Assembly: GCA_013398955.1 (NCBI GenBank)
Contig: VWPU01009591.1
Span: 62,001-126,000 of the forward strand
Length of the DNA stretch: 64,000 nucleotides
Direction of reading: 5' to 3'
Origin: Callaeas wilsoni
Lineage: Eukaryota > Chordata > Aves > Passeriformes > Callaeidae
In this document: positions 63,365 to 64,000 of the stretch, piece after piece
How positions within the stretch are numbered: position 1 is the stretch's first letter
Layout: every line of letters begins with the position of its first letter
Position numbers and translations under genes: made by a program
The notes under the pieces: generated by a model
Database searches by the model: none
What the model saw: only the letters and a program-made list of their open reading frames with translations
Told to the model about the DNA's origin: nothing

Positions 63365-64000
63365 AGCAGAGGAAGATCAAACTTTATTGAAACTGCTTGC
63401 ATACAAAATATATTGCACTATAACCAAACAAATGTCAACATAAAATCCAATCTGTTGTAGCTAATATGTACAGAGAATATTGCCCAAGAGCAGTTACATT
63501 ACAAGGTCAGTCTACCTTGGTTAATTATCTACAGTATTTTAAACCAAACAGCTTACAGATGATGTGTGCAAGGTACCAATTTCTGTTTTCAAATACTATA
63601 CATTCCCAAAATAAATAACTAGAAATCAACATTAATGTTTGGCAATACTTTTTAAGACATTTTTATATTTGTTAAATCATGTGCAGTTCGTTGCCAGTTT
63701 TAGTATGCTCACCTGTATGCAAGGAAAAAAAAGAATGAAGAAAGCAAAGAAACAAAACTCACAAAATACATCAGAGGCAAGGTCAAGTTTGTACAATTCT
63801 GTACATCAACAGTGGCTCTCCTTCTGGAGTAATCTAAACAAAAATGGACTAAAATGAAGGTCCTTATGCAGTTGTGCCCAGTAAGTTTAACGTGTGATCA
63901 GGAATGAAAGAAAGCACAGCTCCTCCCACCACTTCCCACCCTTCCCTGGTGCACAGCTGTACTTTGGATTCTGTGACACCTTCACATTGGCTCGTAATTA
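63365..64000 (-). other. FMR1: FMR1 3' UTR, terminal part (continues past window)
   Basis: On the minus strand this reads as the end of the FMR1 mRNA as I remember it from mammals, including ATAGTGCAATATATTTTG and GCAAGCAGTTTCAATAAAG. FMR1 encodes FMRP, the RNA-binding translational regulator. The coding region lies beyond 64000. The poly(A) signal AATAAA is at 63383-63388, so cleavage is expected near 63360-63372. Visible regulatory sites are a GTGCAATA seed match (63411-63418), a Pumilio site TGTACATA (63465-63472), ATACTGTA (63530-63537) and an AU-rich nonamer (63610-63618). FMR1NB follows downstream on the same strand, as in mammals. Confidence 0.82.
63383..63388 (-). terminator. FMR1: FMR1 poly(A) signal AATAAA
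   Basis: TTTATT on the plus strand gives a canonical AATAAA in the FMR1 direction, inside TTTCAATAAAGTTTGATC. The surroundings match the mammalian FMR1 end from memory. A second minus-strand AATAAA lies near 62782-62787 and could serve a longer transcript. Confidence 0.75.

Noticed and set aside
1..64000. CRISPR arrays, operons or bacterial systems
   Set aside because: The sequence is vertebrate nuclear DNA with introns, CR1 and LTRs; no regularly spaced repeats were seen.

Overview
The window is vertebrate nuclear DNA, almost certainly from a bird and probably a songbird. It is AT-rich, gene-poor and full of stop codons. Its recognisable repeats are avian: several CR1 LINE 3' ends in both orientations and two endogenous-retrovirus solo LTRs of types I know from passerine genomes. 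I see no bacterial features; almost all long open frames look like chance.

The genes are at the right end, on the minus strand. From about 63.37 kb to the window end lies the terminal part of the 3' UTR of FMR1 (recognised by memory of the mammalian FMR1 mRNA end), including its poly(A) signal, an AU-rich element, a Pumilio site and two microRNA seed matches. About 5.5 kb downstream, in the same orientation, is a split gene I identify as the bird orthologue of FMR1NB (NY-SAR-35). Its coding exons are at 57766-57835, 55696-55800, 54007-54141 and 51309-51405, with a candidate last exon starting at 47982. All junctions have GT/AG ends and compatible phases. The order FMR1 then FMR1NB in one direction matches the mammalian arrangement. 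A GC-richer segment at 58873-59080 ends in a strong splice donor and looks like the non-coding first exon and promoter.

The FMR1NB product is a small membrane protein: an N-terminal hydrophobic segment (signal peptide or first membrane span), a linker with an N-glycosylation sequon, a six-cysteine P-type (trefoil-like) module, and a membrane span. The tail is puzzling. The best match to the mammalian C-terminus lies in the last exon, but one base out of frame with the spliced transcript.

From 1 to about 47 kb I find no convincing gene. Other contents are CR1 copies (7.26, 29.88 kb; also 49.06, 51.65, 52.89 and 59.35 kb within or next to FMR1NB), a 1.55-kb solo LTR at 26.87-28.41 kb with a matching 5-bp target duplication, an ERVL-type solo LTR at 59.48 kb inserted inside a CR1, a hAT-like fossil at 40.5 kb, a possible minus-strand LTR at 38.7-39.6 kb, and an isolated CpG-rich island with a 9-bp minisatellite at 17.2-17.6 kb. 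The next gene expected from mammalian synteny, AFF2, was not seen.
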